The notes: generated from the sequence alone by a model not told the origin. Shown: positions 26,976-36,258, counted from the stretch's first letter. The stretch: 64,000 nt of DNA from Senegalia massiliensis (GCF_009911265.1 NZ_QXXA01000012.1:1-64000); one strand, 5' to 3'. Numbers and translations are program-made.

Positions 26976-27488
26976 GTGATTGATATCAATGAGTTAGAAA
27001 TTAAATTATTAATAAAAAACATAAAAAAAGGTAAATTGGTAGTTTTAAATGAATGGATAGAGAATAGAAAAGAGAAATTATATAAAATTGCTTGGTCTTA
27101 TTTATATAATCATGAAGATGTAGAAGATGTATTCCAAGATACAATAATAAAAGTATACGAAAATATAAAAAAGTTACATAAGAAAAAATACTTTGAAACT
27201 TGGTTTATAAGAATCCTTATAAATGAATGCAAAATGAAACTTAGAAAGAGAAAAAGGGAAATTTTAAAAGAAGAAATAACATACGAAAAAAATCATGAAG
27301 ATAATTATAATTTTTATGAAGATATTAATAAATTAGAGGATAAATTTAAAGAAGTTATAGTTCTTAAATATATTTCAGAATACACTCAAGAAGAAATAAG
27401 TGAAATATTAGATATACCCATAGGCACAGTAAAATCAAGAATATATAGAGGATTAAAAGAACTTAGAAAATTAATGCAGGAGGTGTAA
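26976..27488 (+). CDS. ECF-type RNA polymerase sigma factor (SigV-like)
   Basis: A 170-residue ECF sigma factor with region 2 (HEDVEDVFQDTIIKVYENIKK, residues about 43-63) and region 4 (FKEVIVLKYISEYTQEEISEILDIPIGTVKSRIYRGLKEL, about 115-155). It is followed two bases later by its putative anti-sigma gene. The start is uncertain: GTG at 26976 is used, but no strong ribosome site precedes it. AGAGGTGAT overlapping that codon could serve a rarer downstream start such as ATC at 26985. Confidence 0.85.
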   Translation: MIDINELEIKLLIKNIKKGKLVVLNEWIENRKEKLYKIAWSYLYNHEDVEDVFQDTIIKVYENIKKLHKKKYFETWFIRILINECKMKLRKRKREILKEEITYEKNHEDNYNFYEDINKLEDKFKEVIVLKYISEYTQEEISEILDIPIGTVKSRIYRGLKELRKLMQEV

Positions 27489-27490
27489 TT

Positions 27491-29107
27491 ATGGATTGTG
27501 AAAAATGCAAACAAAATATTGTTGACTATATACATGGAGAGACTCAAGACAATGAGGAAGTAAAAAAACATTTAGAAATTTGTGAAGAATGTAAGCTAGA
27601 ATATGAAAATTTAAAAGAAGCAATAGGTTATTTAAAAACTAATAGCCAAAAAATAAATACTAATAAAGAATTGAAATTAGATAAAAATATAAAAAAGAAT
27701 AAATTTAAAAGTGTTGGAAGAATAGGAGTTATAGCAATATTTCTTTCAATATTTTTAGTAGCTACAGTATTTGCAGCTGAGAAATTAGGTTTCTTAGATT
27801 GGTGGAAAGATAGTAGTAAAATACAAACTAATGCATGGGAAGAATTAATAGAAAATGGTGTCGGACAAAAATTAGATATAAGCACAGAAGACAATGGTGT
27901 AAAGATAACAGCAAAAGGAATAATAGCAGATGAAATAAATACTTTGGTACTATTAGAAATAGAAAATTTAAATGAAGATAGAAGGTTAACACCATCATAT
28001 AATGCTATATTTAAAGATCCTACTCACGTTCCTTGGCCTGTAATAGTAGAAGGGGATATAGAAAATTTTTATGAAGATACATCTTCATTCGTGAATATCA
28101 CAAATATTTATACTGAAGATGAAAATAAGCTAAACATATTAGTAAATACTAATACTATGACCAAAGACAAAGGAAAATTCACACTAAATATAGATACACT
28201 ACAAACTATGATAAATGAAAGTGAAGAAGATATTAAATATGTAGAAGGAAACTGGACATTAGAAATAGAAGGAGAAAAAATTTCTTCAAAAATTTATGAA
28301 GTAGGGAAGGAAATAGATTTAGATGGAAATGAAGTGATAATTGATAAAGTAGTTATAGCACCAACAACCACTCAAATAGATTATAGATTTAAGGTGGAAA
28401 ATGAAAAAGTAAGATATAACTTAGATTCAATTGATTTTTCCATGGAATATAAGGGAGAAAGATTTGCTAATTCACCTATAAGTTACGATAAATATTCAGA
28501 TTACACAGCAGATGATGAAGGATATACTAATAGAAAATATCATCTATATCCTTTATATTTAAAAGATCCAAAAGAAGTTACTTTAAATATAGATACAAAA
28601 AGATATTCTACTAGAGGAGCAAGATACTATAATATAGATTGGGACAATTTGCCTCAGACTATAGAATATGACGGAAGCAATTTAACAGTTAAAAGTATAG
28701 GTATGGGAGAAGAAGAAACAGAAATAATAATAGAAGAAGATGATAGTAAGGATAGGAAATATTTAAAATCAAATATAACTTTTAGAAAATCTAACAATCT
28801 AGAAAATAAAGAATATGATAGACCTTATATGCATAGTGGTGATTATCTTTTGAGAGGTGAATATACAAAATATGAAGTTGAAAATATTAATACAGATGAA
28901 AGTGAAGATAAATTAAAAGGATTTGAGAATAATAAGGAATATGTCTACGCAGAAGAACAAAAATTCATTATAAGAAAAAATGACTTTGAAGAAGCTGGAA
29001 TCCCTGAATTATATAAAAAGAAATATATAATTCCCGAGTATTTAGTGATTCATAGCCAAGAATATATTGATTTTCCCGATAAAAAAGTAGATATAAAACT
29101 AAAATAA
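27491..29107 (+). CDS. Anti-sigma factor with zinc finger and DUF4179 domain
   Basis: A 538-residue single-pass membrane protein. The N-terminal cytosolic ZAS domain has CEKC near the start and HLEICEECK (H-x3-C-x2-C) near residues 27-35. A transmembrane helix lies at about 75-95, ending in AAEKLG, followed by a DUF4179 region (about 100-190) and a long extracellular part rich in beta-strand-like acidic segments. The family binds and holds its ECF sigma until an envelope signal arrives. It follows the sigma gene by two bases, so they are co-translated. Confidence 0.88.
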   Translation: MDCEKCKQNIVDYIHGETQDNEEVKKHLEICEECKLEYENLKEAIGYLKTNSQKINTNKELKLDKNIKKNKFKSVGRIGVIAIFLSIFLVATVFAAEKLGFLDWWKDSSKIQTNAWEELIENGVGQKLDISTEDNGVKITAKGIIADEINTLVLLEIENLNEDRRLTPSYNAIFKDPTHVPWPVIVEGDIENFYEDTSSFVNITNIYTEDENKLNILVNTNTMTKDKGKFTLNIDTLQTMINESEEDIKYVEGNWTLEIEGEKISSKIYEVGKEIDLDGNEVIIDKVVIAPTTTQIDYRFKVENEKVRYNLDSIDFSMEYKGERFANSPISYDKYSDYTADDEGYTNRKYHLYPLYLKDPKEVTLNIDTKRYSTRGARYYNIDWDNLPQTIEYDGSNLTVKSIGMGEEETEIIIEEDDSKDRKYLKSNITFRKSNNLENKEYDRPYMHSGDYLLRGEYTKYEVENINTDESEDKLKGFENNKEYVYAEEQKFIIRKNDFEEAGIPELYKKKYIIPEYLVIHSQEYIDFPDKKVDIKLK

Positions 29108-29140
29108 AGAAAATGTAGGCTTAAGCCTACATTTTCTTTA
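29105..29140. terminator. Perfect 36-bp palindromic terminator between anti-sigma and tyrS
   Basis: TAAAGAAAATGTAGGCTT and its exact complement meet at 29122/29123. It serves both convergent genes. Confidence 0.85.
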
Positions 29141-30364
29141 TTTCACTATAACTTGATGATATTTTTTCTTGCCTTTTTTAATCAATAACTTATTATCTAC
29201 AAAATCTTCAAGTGTAATTTCTTTTTTAAAATCAGTTATTTTTTCATCATTAACTGAAACTCCACCTTGTTTCACAAGACGTCTTGCTTCACCATTTGAA
29301 GCAGTAAGTCCAAGTTCTGTCATAAGAGCAAGTAGGCCTATTCCATCTTCAAATTTAGCTTTTTCCATTTCTGTAGATGGGATATTAGTCATATCATTTC
29401 CACCAGAGAATAATGCTTTAGCTGCTTTTTGAGCATTCATAGCTTCTTCTTCTCCATGAACTATTTTTGTAAATTCAAATGCAAGTATTTCTTTTGCTTT
29501 ATTTATTTCTGAACCTTCAAGATTACCAAGTCTTCTTACCTCTTCCATAGGTAAGAATGTAAGCATAGCTAAAGTATTTTCTACATCAGCATCATCAATA
29601 TTTCTTAAGTATTGGTATAATTCAAAAGGTGATGTTTTATCAGGATCCACCCAAACAGCTCCTGATTCAGTTTTACCCATTTTTTTGCCTTCACTAGTAG
29701 TGAGGAGTTTAAAAGTAAGGCCATAAACTTGTTTTTGTTCTTCTCTTCTTACTAAATCTACTCCAGCTATAATATTTGACCATTGGTCGTTTCCACCCAT
29801 TTCTAATTTACATCCGTATCTTTTATTTAATTCTAAAAAGTCATAGGATTGAAGTAGCATGTAATTAAATTCTAAAAATGATAATCCTTTTTCAAGTCTT
29901 GATTTGAAACATTCAGCTGTAAGCATTCTATTTACAGAGAAATGTTTACCAATATCTCTTATAAATTCTATATACTTTAAATCATCTAACCAATCTTTAT
30001 TATTTACAGCATATCCATTTTCTCTATCTAAATTTAAGTATTTAGATAATTGGTTTGTAAGACCACGTACGTTTTTATCAAGTTGTTCTTCTGTAAGCAT
30101 TTTTCTTATATCTGATCTTCCTGATGGATCACCTATTTTTGCAGTTCCACCACCTACTAGTGCAATAGGTTTATGTCCTGCTTTTTGCATATGCATCATA
30201 ACCATAACTTGAACAAAGTGACCTACATGAAGACTATCTCCTGTAGGGTCAAATCCTACGTAAAAAGTAACAGATTCCTTGTCTAATAATTCTCTTATTT
30301 CATCTTCATGTGTAGCTTGTTCTATAAATCCACGTTCTACTAAAATATCATATATATTACTCAT
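29138..30364 (-). CDS. tyrS: Tyrosyl-tRNA synthetase
   Basis: A 408-residue class I synthetase. [13 protein letters not shown] near residues 39-51 holds the HIGH-type motif (HVGH) and [13 protein letters not shown] near 228 the KMSKS-type motif. An S4 RNA-binding domain (about 340-405; [18 protein letters not shown]) ends the protein. [13 protein letters not shown] and GGNDQWSN contact tyrosine and tRNA in known structures. Start ATG with AAGGAGG. Its expression should depend on the T-box leader upstream. Confidence 0.97.
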   Translation of the reverse strand: MSNIYDILVERGFIEQATHEDEIRELLDKESVTFYVGFDPTGDSLHVGHFVQVMVMMHMQKAGHKPIALVGGGTAKIGDPSGRSDIRKMLTEEQLDKNVRGLTNQLSKYLNLDRENGYAVNNKDWLDDLKYIEFIRDIGKHFSVNRMLTAECFKSRLEKGLSFLEFNYMLLQSYDFLELNKRYGCKLEMGGNDQWSNIIAGVDLVRREEQKQVYGLTFKLLTTSEGKKMGKTESGAVWVDPDKTSPFELYQYLRNIDDADVENTLAMLTFLPMEEVRRLGNLEGSEINKAKEILAFEFTKIVHGEEEAMNAQKAAKALFSGGNDMTNIPSTEMEKAKFEDGIGLLALMTELGLTASNGEARRLVKQGGVSVNDEKITDFKKEITLEDFVDNKLLIKKGKKKYHQVIVK

Positions 30365-30637
30365 TTTAAAACCTCCTTATAAATTTCATTTTAAGCAATA
30401 AAAAAAGTCCTCTCAAATCCCAAAGGACGAGAAAACTCGTGGTACCACCTTAATTTACATCTTTTTAGATGCCTCATTATACTACGTATCATGTAGAAGT
30501 CGCTATAGTTTCCTATAGAAGCTTAAGAATCGTAATTCACTTAATTTTTGGGCAGATTTTTCACCAACCAACCTGTCTCTTATTTCCCTTAAAAAAAGCT
30601 ACTATTTCCATCAATGCTTATATCTCTATTTTAATAT
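30365..30637 (-). promoter_or_regulatory. T-box leader of tyrS, tyrosine specifier
   Basis: Read on the minus strand: a GATGGAAATAGTAGC Stem I start, a GGTTGGTTGGTG distal element, TAC (30534-30532) in the specifier position after GAAT, the conserved GGTGGTACCACG (30449-30438), and a terminator GTCCT / AGGAC followed by seven T. Binding of uncharged tRNA-Tyr should favour read-through. Confidence 0.93.
30400..30428 (-). terminator. Regulated terminator of the tyrS T-box
   Basis: The stem GTCCT (minus strand 30428-30424) / AGGAC (30411-30407) can be extended inwards, and is followed by seven T. Confidence 0.75.
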
Positions 30638-30666
30638 ATAATATATATAATAGCCTGAAATGTCAA
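30638..30666 (-). promoter_or_regulatory. Promoter of the tyrS transcript
   Basis: On the minus strand, TTGACA (30666-30661), a 17-base spacer, and TATTAT (30643-30638). Confidence 0.75.
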
Positions 30667-30715
30667 TACATATTCAAATTTTTATAATATAATGTTAATA
30701 AAGGAGATGTTTTAA

Positions 30716-30955
30716 TTGGATAGAAAAATAAAAATTAATAAAGATAAAAAGTTGATAATGATAGGAAAAATCAAAGATTATTTTTTAAAAGAAAGAGGAG
30801 ATGATTTAGGGGATTTAGCTGCTGAATTAGTATTAGATTTTTTTATAGAAGAATTAGCTCCGGATATATATAATACAGCTATAGAAGATAGTTATACATA
30901 TATAAATGATAAATTGCAGGATTTATTTGCACTTCAAATAGTAAAGAGGAAATAA
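30716..30955 (+). CDS. DUF2164 family protein
   Basis: A 79-residue protein. The central stretch (GKIKDYFLKERGDDLGDLAAELVLDFFIEELAPDIYN split over residues 17-53) matches the conserved pattern of DUF2164 as I recall it: an acidic region, LLDFF-x-EE and then a Y-N-x-A-x-ED segment. The function is unknown. TTG start at 30716 after AAGGAG. It is divergent from tyrS and ends at a hairpin. Confidence 0.8.
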   Translation: MDRKIKINKDKKLIMIGKIKDYFLKERGDDLGDLAAELVLDFFIEELAPDIYNTAIEDSYTYINDKLQDLFALQIVKRK

Positions 30956-30961
30956 AAAAAT

Positions 30962-31007
30962 AGACTGCTTCATAACTAATTTAATTAGTTATAAAACAGT
31001 CTCGTTT
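30962..31007. terminator. Bidirectional hairpin between DUF2164 and DUF4097 genes
   Basis: AGACTG ... CAGTCT encloses ATAACTAATT/AATTAGTTAT; A-run before and T-rich sequence after. Confidence 0.65.
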
Positions 31008-32213
31008 TTAATTTATATTTATTTTACCATTAGTAGTATTTAAGTCAAATATCACTGGATTGTCAATAGAACCTTCTTTGTGAGCTTTTATATTTTGATT
31101 TTTATTATTGTAATCATAGACTATATTAGATAAATTTAAGTCTATATTAGAATTAGTGGTATTTGCATCTATTTTATAGGAATTTTCAAATTCATCTAAA
31201 TCAATATATATCCCTGCATTTGAAGTGATAAATCTAATTGTTTTTATAGAATCTGTGTCTATATTATTTAAATGAATTTTACCATTAGATGTTTTACCTA
31301 TTACATTTATAAGGTTAGAATCTTCAATTCTTATATAAGAGTTTGAAGTATTTATATTCAATGTATTAATTTCTCCATCATTTACTATAACTTTAGCATT
31401 TTTTGTAGATAAAGTTGCCTCATTACATTTTGTGTCGTGTAAATAAATAGGAGAATTTTTAGTTGATAAATCAACAGAATAATCACAGTTTATGTCAGAT
31501 AAACTTATAGAAGCATTTTTAGTAAATGCAGAAATGTTTTTAGAGTATAAATCTAATATATCTATTTTACCATTAGTAGTATTTATTTTTATATTTTCAT
31601 ATTTCATATGAGGTAATGATATATCTAATTTTACTGCTATATCTGAATCAAATAAAGGTTTTAATATTATATTATTATCTGATTTATTTAAACTCATAAT
31701 TTTATTTTCTGTTGATATTTTATTTTTTTTCAAATAACAAGTAGCTTCTACATAAATATAATTTTTACTCCATGGATTTATATTTATATCTCCATTTATA
31801 CTTCTAATATCTAATACTGGACTTTCTATATCATTAATTTCTAATTGTATATTTTCTTCTTTTATTTCATATCGTCCTAATATATTATATAGATTATCTT
31901 TATCCATAAATGAATTAAATGTTGACATTATTTTATCAGCAAAGGACCCTGTACCTTCAGAAAAATCCTTTCCGAATTTCTCAAATTTTTCTTCAAATTT
32001 TTCACCAAATTTATTAAAGCTACTTTCTAGTTTGTTTATTTTTTCTTCAAATTCTTTTTCCCAATCTTTATTGTGTTTAGATTTAAAATTTGATTTTGAA
32101 TTATTGTTAGTTTCATTTTTATTTTCGATTGCATCTAAAAGTTTAGCAGCTTCTTCTTCAGAAATCTTACCTTCTTTTAACATTCTAAGAATCATCATTT
32201 TCTCTTCATTCAC
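31008..32213 (-). CDS. DUF4097 beta-repeat protein with SHOCT-like N-terminus (YvlB/LiaX type)
   Basis: A 401-residue protein. Residues 1-32 (MLKEGKISEEEAAKLLDAIE) form the short SHOCT-like helix pair common to such regulators. A charged coiled segment (about 40-105) follows, and from about 120 on come repeated short beta-strand units (for example INTTNGKIDILDL, STKNSPIYL, KTSNGKIHLNN) typical of the DUF4097 helix. Proteins of this kind work in envelope-stress circuits (YvlB, LiaG/LiaX); the role here is inferred. GTG start after AGGAGG. It follows the DUF2089 gene by 21 bases. Confidence 0.85.
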   Translation of the reverse strand: MNEEKMMILRMLKEGKISEEEAAKLLDAIENKNETNNNSKSNFKSKHNKDWEKEFEEKINKLESSFNKFGEKFEEKFEKFGKDFSEGTGSFADKIMSTFNSFMDKDNLYNILGRYEIKEENIQLEINDIESPVLDIRSINGDININPWSKNYIYVEATCYLKKNKISTENKIMSLNKSDNNIILKPLFDSDIAVKLDISLPHMKYENIKINTTNGKIDILDLYSKNISAFTKNASISLSDINCDYSVDLSTKNSPIYLHDTKCNEATLSTKNAKVIVNDGEINTLNINTSNSYIRIEDSNLINVIGKTSNGKIHLNNIDTDSIKTIRFITSNAGIYIDLDEFENSYKIDANTTNSNIDLNLSNIVYDYNNKNQNIKAHKEGSIDNPVIFDLNTTNGKININ

Positions 32214-32234
32214 AAGAATACCTCCTAAAATAAA

Positions 32235-32597
32235 TTATTCATTGATCATATTTAATGCTTGTTCTGCTGTTATTTCACCATCAGATAATTTTTTTAATAT
32301 TTCTGTTTTACTAATTTGTTCAGTTGGTTGAGGTTTATATCCTAAATCCCTAATGACATTTTCTAATTTGTTTCTTACAGTGGGATAAGATATACCCATT
32401 TCTTTTTCTATTTCTTTAATATTACCTCTGTTTTTAATAAATACTTCTATAAAGTTTTTTTGCTTAGAAGTTAATCTGCAAAATTTACATTGAGTAAATT
32501 CTCCTTCCATAGTAGTCCCGCAGCTATTACATGTAAGTCGAGTGATATTTAATTTTTTATCGCAAACTGGACATGTACCTAAAGTTTCTTTTTTCAT
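32235..32597 (-). CDS. DUF2089 family regulator with zinc ribbons and HTH
   Basis: A 120-residue protein. CPVC, CNSC and CKFC motifs (residues about 9-40) form zinc ribbons. A helix-turn-helix follows (IKEIEKEMGISYPTVRNKLENVI, about 60-82), then a short C-terminal segment EILKKLSDGEITAEQALNMI. That segment resembles the SHOCT-like start of the next protein, so the two may interact; this is inference. This is the DUF2089 family, often paired with DUF4097 proteins. ATG after AAGGAG. Probable autoregulator of the pair. Confidence 0.88.
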   Translation of the reverse strand: MKKETLGTCPVCDKKLNITRLTCNSCGTTMEGEFTQCKFCRLTSKQKNFIEVFIKNRGNIKEIEKEMGISYPTVRNKLENVIRDLGYKPQPTEQISKTEILKKLSDGEITAEQALNMINE

Positions 32598-32686
32598 ATA
32601 ATTCTCCTTTACTATAAATTTTAGAATTATCTAATAATTATTATGTTTAATTATATTATAACCTATTATTTTAAAAAATCAACACT

Positions 32687-32725
32687 AATATTAAAATAAT
32701 TAATATAAATATTAAAATAATTAAT
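32687..32725 (-). repeat. Two perfect 18-bp direct repeats upstream of the DUF2089-DUF4097 operon
   Basis: AATATTAAAATAATTAAT occurs at 32687-32704 and again at 32708-32725, a period of 21 bases (two helical turns). It lies about 90 bases upstream of the DUF2089 start, a position that suits a tandem operator. Confidence 0.6.
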
Positions 32726-32788
32726 TTATAAATTAATATATTTAAGGTTAATATATAATATTATTTAATATTCAATTTGTGCATTAAA

Positions 32789-32812
32789 AAATGGACTCAT
32801 ATGAGTCCATTT
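32789..32812 (-). terminator. Terminator of the superoxide reductase gene
   Basis: AAATGGACTCAT / ATGAGTCCATTT, a perfect palindrome, followed on the minus strand by a T-run. Confidence 0.85.
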
Positions 32813-32825
32813 AGAATTAAATTTA

Positions 32826-33200
32826 TTATTTTACTTTTACTTCTTTGCTGTTTTCCCATAAACCATGTATATTACAATAACTTACTACATGAATTGTACC
32901 TGATTTATTTGTTTTAAAGTATGTTGCAACTTGAGGTTCATCAAATAGATCAGATTCACCATGTGCATCAAAATTAGCTGTATAAATTTCAACTGGAAAT
33001 TTTCCATCTTCTGGTTTGAAGAATATCTTAAACCACTTAATATGGTGTTCCAAAGTATTTGGATGAGCAATTTCATCTCCAATAGAAACTTTTAATTCTG
33101 TAAGTTCACCTGCATTAATAGTATCTTCAATATGAATTACTGGTACGTGTTTTTCACCTTTCCAGTCACCTGTTTGTAATAAATTACCTAAACTTTTCAT
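32826..33200 (-). CDS. Superoxide reductase (desulfoferrodoxin/neelaredoxin, class II)
   Basis: A 124-residue non-haem iron protein that reduces superoxide to hydrogen peroxide without making oxygen. The iron ligands are readable: GEKHVPVI near residue 16 (Glu and first His), NTLEHHIKW near 48-56 (His ligands), and SYCNIHG near 108-114 (Cys and last His). There is no N-terminal Dx/rubredoxin-like domain, so it is the one-iron class II type. ATG start with a GGGAGG ribosome site. It stands alone and fits an anaerobe with oxygen defence. Confidence 0.94.
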   Translation of the reverse strand: MKSLGNLLQTGDWKGEKHVPVIHIEDTINAGELTELKVSIGDEIAHPNTLEHHIKWFKIFFKPEDGKFPVEIYTANFDAHGESDLFDEPQVATYFKTNKSGTIHVVSYCNIHGLWENSKEVKVK

Positions 33201-33371
33201 TTAAACATCCTCCCTTAATTTTTAAAAATTTCATTCCTTAATTAATATACCCTTTTAATTATATTTAACACAAAAAAATTAGCTTTGGCTAAGAAATTTT
33301 AAAAATAGATATAATAGATAATAAATAGTTTTTCTGATAAAATATAATTAGTTATATGAAGGAGAGGTTTG

Positions 33372-34508
33372 ATGAACAATATTAAATTAATAGCAACAGC
33401 TACTTTTGGGCTGGAAGCTATAGTTAAAAGAGAAGTAGAAAGTTTAGGATTTAAAGATATAGAAGTAGAAAATGGTAAAGTCATATTTTCTGCAAAACTA
33501 GAAGATATTCCAAAAGCTAATTTATGGCTTAGAACTGCTGATAGAGTTTTATTATTAGTAGGAGAATTTAAAGCTTTATCATTTGAAGAGTTATTTGAAA
33601 ACACTAAAAAACTTCCGTGGGGAGATTTAATAAGTAGGGATGGAGAATTTACTGTAACAGGTAAATCAATCAAATCAAAATTATATAGTGTTCCTGATTG
33701 TCAATCAATTGTAAAAAAGGCAATAGTGGAAAAGATGAAAGAAAAGTATAGGACAGATTGGTTTAGTGAAACTGGAGCAAAATATACTGTTCAAGTAGCC
33801 CTTTTAAAAGATATAGCAACACTTACAATAGACACTTCTGGAGTTGGACTTCATAAAAGAGGATATAGAAAAGAAGCTATGGAAGCACCACTTAAAGAAA
33901 CACTTGCAGCAGCACTTGTACAGTTAAGTTTTTGGAGTCATGATAGAGTATTATTAGATCCATTTTGTGGCTCAGGTACAATCCCAATAGAAGCAGCAAT
34001 GATAGGTAGAAATATTGCTCCAGGATTAAATAGAAAATTTGCATCAGAAGACTGGGATATAATTCCTGATGGAGCTTTTAAAAAAGAAAGGATAGAAGCA
34101 TTTAAATCCATAAAACACGATAGAGACTTAAAAATATATGCATCAGATATGGATAAAAAAGCAATAGATATAGCAAAAGATAATGCTTTTAAAGCAGGAG
34201 TAGATGATTCAATTGATTTTAAAGTAAGAAAATTTTCTACAATAAATATAAAAAATAAATTTGGAGTAGTCATAACTAACCCTCCATATGGTGAGAGGTT
34301 AGGTGATAAAAAAGAAGTAGAAGAATTATATAAAGATATGGGTAAAGAATTTAAAAACTTAAGAACATGGTCAAAATATATAATAACTTCAGATGAAAAT
34401 TTTGAAAAGCTTTATGGGAAAAAAGCTTCTAAAAAGAGAAAATTATATAATGGTAGAATAAAAGTAGATTATTATCAATACTTTGGACCAAAGCCTAAAA
34501 AAGATTAA
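33372..34508 (+). CDS. rlmL: 23S rRNA (guanine-N2)-methyltransferase, RlmL N-domain type
   Basis: A 378-residue rRNA base methyltransferase. An N-terminal ferredoxin-like/THUMP region (about residues 1-160) precedes a Rossmann methyltransferase domain with DPFCGSGTIPIEAA near 196 and the catalytic NPPYG near 304. This is the YpsC/RlmL-type protein, the single-domain Gram-positive form rather than the fused E. coli RlmKL. Known members methylate G2445 of 23S rRNA; the exact target here is inferred. The ATG at 33372 follows GGAGAGG. Confidence 0.9.
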   Translation: MNNIKLIATATFGLEAIVKREVESLGFKDIEVENGKVIFSAKLEDIPKANLWLRTADRVLLLVGEFKALSFEELFENTKKLPWGDLISRDGEFTVTGKSIKSKLYSVPDCQSIVKKAIVEKMKEKYRTDWFSETGAKYTVQVALLKDIATLTIDTSGVGLHKRGYRKEAMEAPLKETLAAALVQLSFWSHDRVLLDPFCGSGTIPIEAAMIGRNIAPGLNRKFASEDWDIIPDGAFKKERIEAFKSIKHDRDLKIYASDMDKKAIDIAKDNAFKAGVDDSIDFKVRKFSTINIKNKFGVVITNPPYGERLGDKKEVEELYKDMGKEFKNLRTWSKYIITSDENFEKLYGKKASKKRKLYNGRIKVDYYQYFGPKPKKD

Positions 34509-34532
34509 GAAATAATTTCTTAATCTTTTTTA
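34497..34532 (+). terminator. Terminator of the rlmL gene
   Basis: AAAAAGATTAAGAAA / TTTCTTAATCTTTTT around a short loop, overlapping the stop codon and followed by T. Confidence 0.85.
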
Positions 34533-34534
34533 GT

Positions 34535-34630
34535 AAATATAAAGGTACACTTAGAAAGATAATTAAAAATTCAAGAGGTCAATTTGCAGATTGTAAGTAT
34601 TATTCTATACTTAAAGATGAAGTTATTTAA
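34535..34630 (+). pseudogene. C-terminal remnant of an acetyltransferase-like gene
   Basis: An open stretch of 31 codons reads KYKGTLRKIIKNSRGQFADC and then KYYSILKDEVI before TAA. The CKYYSILKDE ending is like the C-terminus of GNAT acetyltransferases. There is no start codon or ribosome site and the upstream part is missing, because an rlmL terminator abuts it. It looks like the tail of a deleted gene; the family assignment is tentative. Confidence 0.5.
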
Positions 34631-34642
34631 GAGGTGACAAAC

Positions 34643-35326
34643 ATGTTAGATATTAATAATATTGAAGTTCAAAGGGATATAGGTGAATATAATAAATATT
34701 GTAGGGATAAAAGTGTTTTAAAAAACAATAATTTTTTTATAGCAATCCATAATAATGAAGATACAATTGCTACAGGAGAGCTATATATAATTAGTCAGAG
34801 GGTTGCTAAGTTAAATATTTATATAGAAGTAGAAGGAGTAGATAAAGAGAAAGTAACCAATCTATTTATAGATGAAATATTATACTGGAATCCATTTCTT
34901 AAAACTATTTATTATGAAAATGGAGAGTTTGAAAATAAGGGTTTTAAAGAATTAAAAAAGATACATATTGATGATATCCAACCTTCTCAATTATATATAA
35001 GTAAAGAAAAATTAAAAAATGTTTCCTCATGGTTAGATTCTGAAGAAAAGTTGATAATTCCTGTATTAGAAAGCAATGGGACATATATTTCGCTTGATGG
35101 ACATACTAGGATTGTACAAGGATATATAAATGGGTATGAAAATGTATATATTTATATAGATAACGATAGCAACTTAGAAGATTATAGAGTTTTTATTGAT
35201 TGGTGCAAGAATGCTAATATAAAATCAGTAAAAGATTTAACTAAAAGGATAATAAGTAAAGATGAATATGAAATTAAGTGGAATAATAGATGCAGAAATT
35301 ATTTTGAAAATATAGAAAATGATTAA
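34643..35326 (+). CDS. ParB-like domain protein, unknown function
   Basis: A 227-residue protein. Residues about 115-175 resemble the ParB/Srx-like fold: IDDIQPSQLYISKEKL, then IPVLESNGTYISLDGHTR with the DGHTR motif, and GYENVYIYI. The N-terminal half (about 1-110) looks like a degraded acetyltransferase-type alpha/beta fold and is not assigned. It is not a chromosome-partition ParB: there is no HTH and no parA. The ATG at 34643 follows GAGGTGA. It heads a probable cluster with a methyltransferase and an acetyltransferase. Confidence 0.65.
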   Translation: MLDINNIEVQRDIGEYNKYCRDKSVLKNNNFFIAIHNNEDTIATGELYIISQRVAKLNIYIEVEGVDKEKVTNLFIDEILYWNPFLKTIYYENGEFENKGFKELKKIHIDDIQPSQLYISKEKLKNVSSWLDSEEKLIIPVLESNGTYISLDGHTRIVQGYINGYENVYIYIDNDSNLEDYRVFIDWCKNANIKSVKDLTKRIISKDEYEIKWNNRCRNYFENIEND

Positions 35327-35337
35327 GGGGAAATAAG

Positions 35338-36258
35338 ATGAAAGGATATTTTAGGGGGGTACCTATGGAAAATAGGAATTGGTCTGAGAAAATACAAAGT
35401 ATATATAGTTTAGATACTAGTAGAGATTTAAGGTTTACAGAAAATAAAATAGAAGAGATAATTGAATTTATTAGAATTAAAAATGCAAAGAATATATTAG
35501 AGGTTGGATGTGGAACTGGTACTTTTACTAGAAAGATTAGAAAATATTTATCTAAAGATATAAAAATAACTGGTTTAGACATGGATCATAACTTTATAAA
35601 CTATTGCAGAAAGAAAGCTAAAAAAGAAAAATTAAGTAATATTCAGTATATTGAAGGAGATGCATTATCATTGCCTTTTGATAATAACACTTTTGATGCG
35701 TGTACATCTCATACTGTAATAGAACATGTACCAAATAAGAAATTCTTAGAAGAACAATATAGAGTATGTAAAGAAGGTGGATATGTATCTATATTAAATA
35801 TTAGACCAGAGTTAGCCTTAATGAGTAAAGATAATATTACACCAACTACTAGGGAAAAAGTTCTCATGAACAAAATAGATTTATATACAAAAGAAGTAAA
35901 AGATGAATTAAAGGTAGGAAAATATTTTGATAACCCTCAAAATATATTAAGATTATTTGAAAAAGTTGGGTTTAAAGAAATACATTTAGATACGCTTAAT
36001 TATGTTAGTTGTACGGATGATGCTAGAAATTCTTATAAAAGAAAAAGATTAATAATAGAATCAGAACATGAGAGTATATTGCAGTTTATAAATATGAGTA
36101 TAGGTGCAAAAGAAAGTATATTAACTGTTAAAGAGAAAGATGAATTAATGGGATTAATTAATGAAAGATATGTTAAAAGAATAAATATGTTGGATGAAAA
36201 TAAAAGACTTTGGGATTTTAATATATCTCCCATGATAATTATTAGCGGACAAAAATGA
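35338..36258 (+). CDS. SAM-dependent class I methyltransferase
   Basis: A 306-residue cytosolic enzyme. ILEVGCGTGTFTRKI (about residues 53-67) is the SAM-binding motif I, GLDMDH follows, and FDACTSHTVIEHVPNKKF is motif IV/post-IV of the UbiE/Methyltransf_11 type. The C-terminal third has no recognised domain. The ATG at 35338 follows AAGGGG. The in-frame ATG at 35365 also has a very good site (AGGGGGG), so the first nine residues may not be translated. The substrate is unknown. Placed between a ParB-like and an acetyltransferase gene. Confidence 0.8.
   Translation: MKGYFRGVPMENRNWSEKIQSIYSLDTSRDLRFTENKIEEIIEFIRIKNAKNILEVGCGTGTFTRKIRKYLSKDIKITGLDMDHNFINYCRKKAKKEKLSNIQYIEGDALSLPFDNNTFDACTSHTVIEHVPNKKFLEEQYRVCKEGGYVSILNIRPELALMSKDNITPTTREKVLMNKIDLYTKEVKDELKVGKYFDNPQNILRLFEKVGFKEIHLDTLNYVSCTDDARNSYKRKRLIIESEHESILQFINMSIGAKESILTVKEKDELMGLINERYVKRINMLDENKRLWDFNISPMIIISGQK

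Noticed and set aside
30469-30687. 72-codon ORF on the plus strand
   Set aside because: It is antisense to the tyrS T-box leader, has no ribosome site and no coding character.
34643-35326. Chromosome or plasmid partition ParB
   Set aside because: No HTH, no adjacent parA or parS-like repeats; only the DGHTR-type fold is shared.
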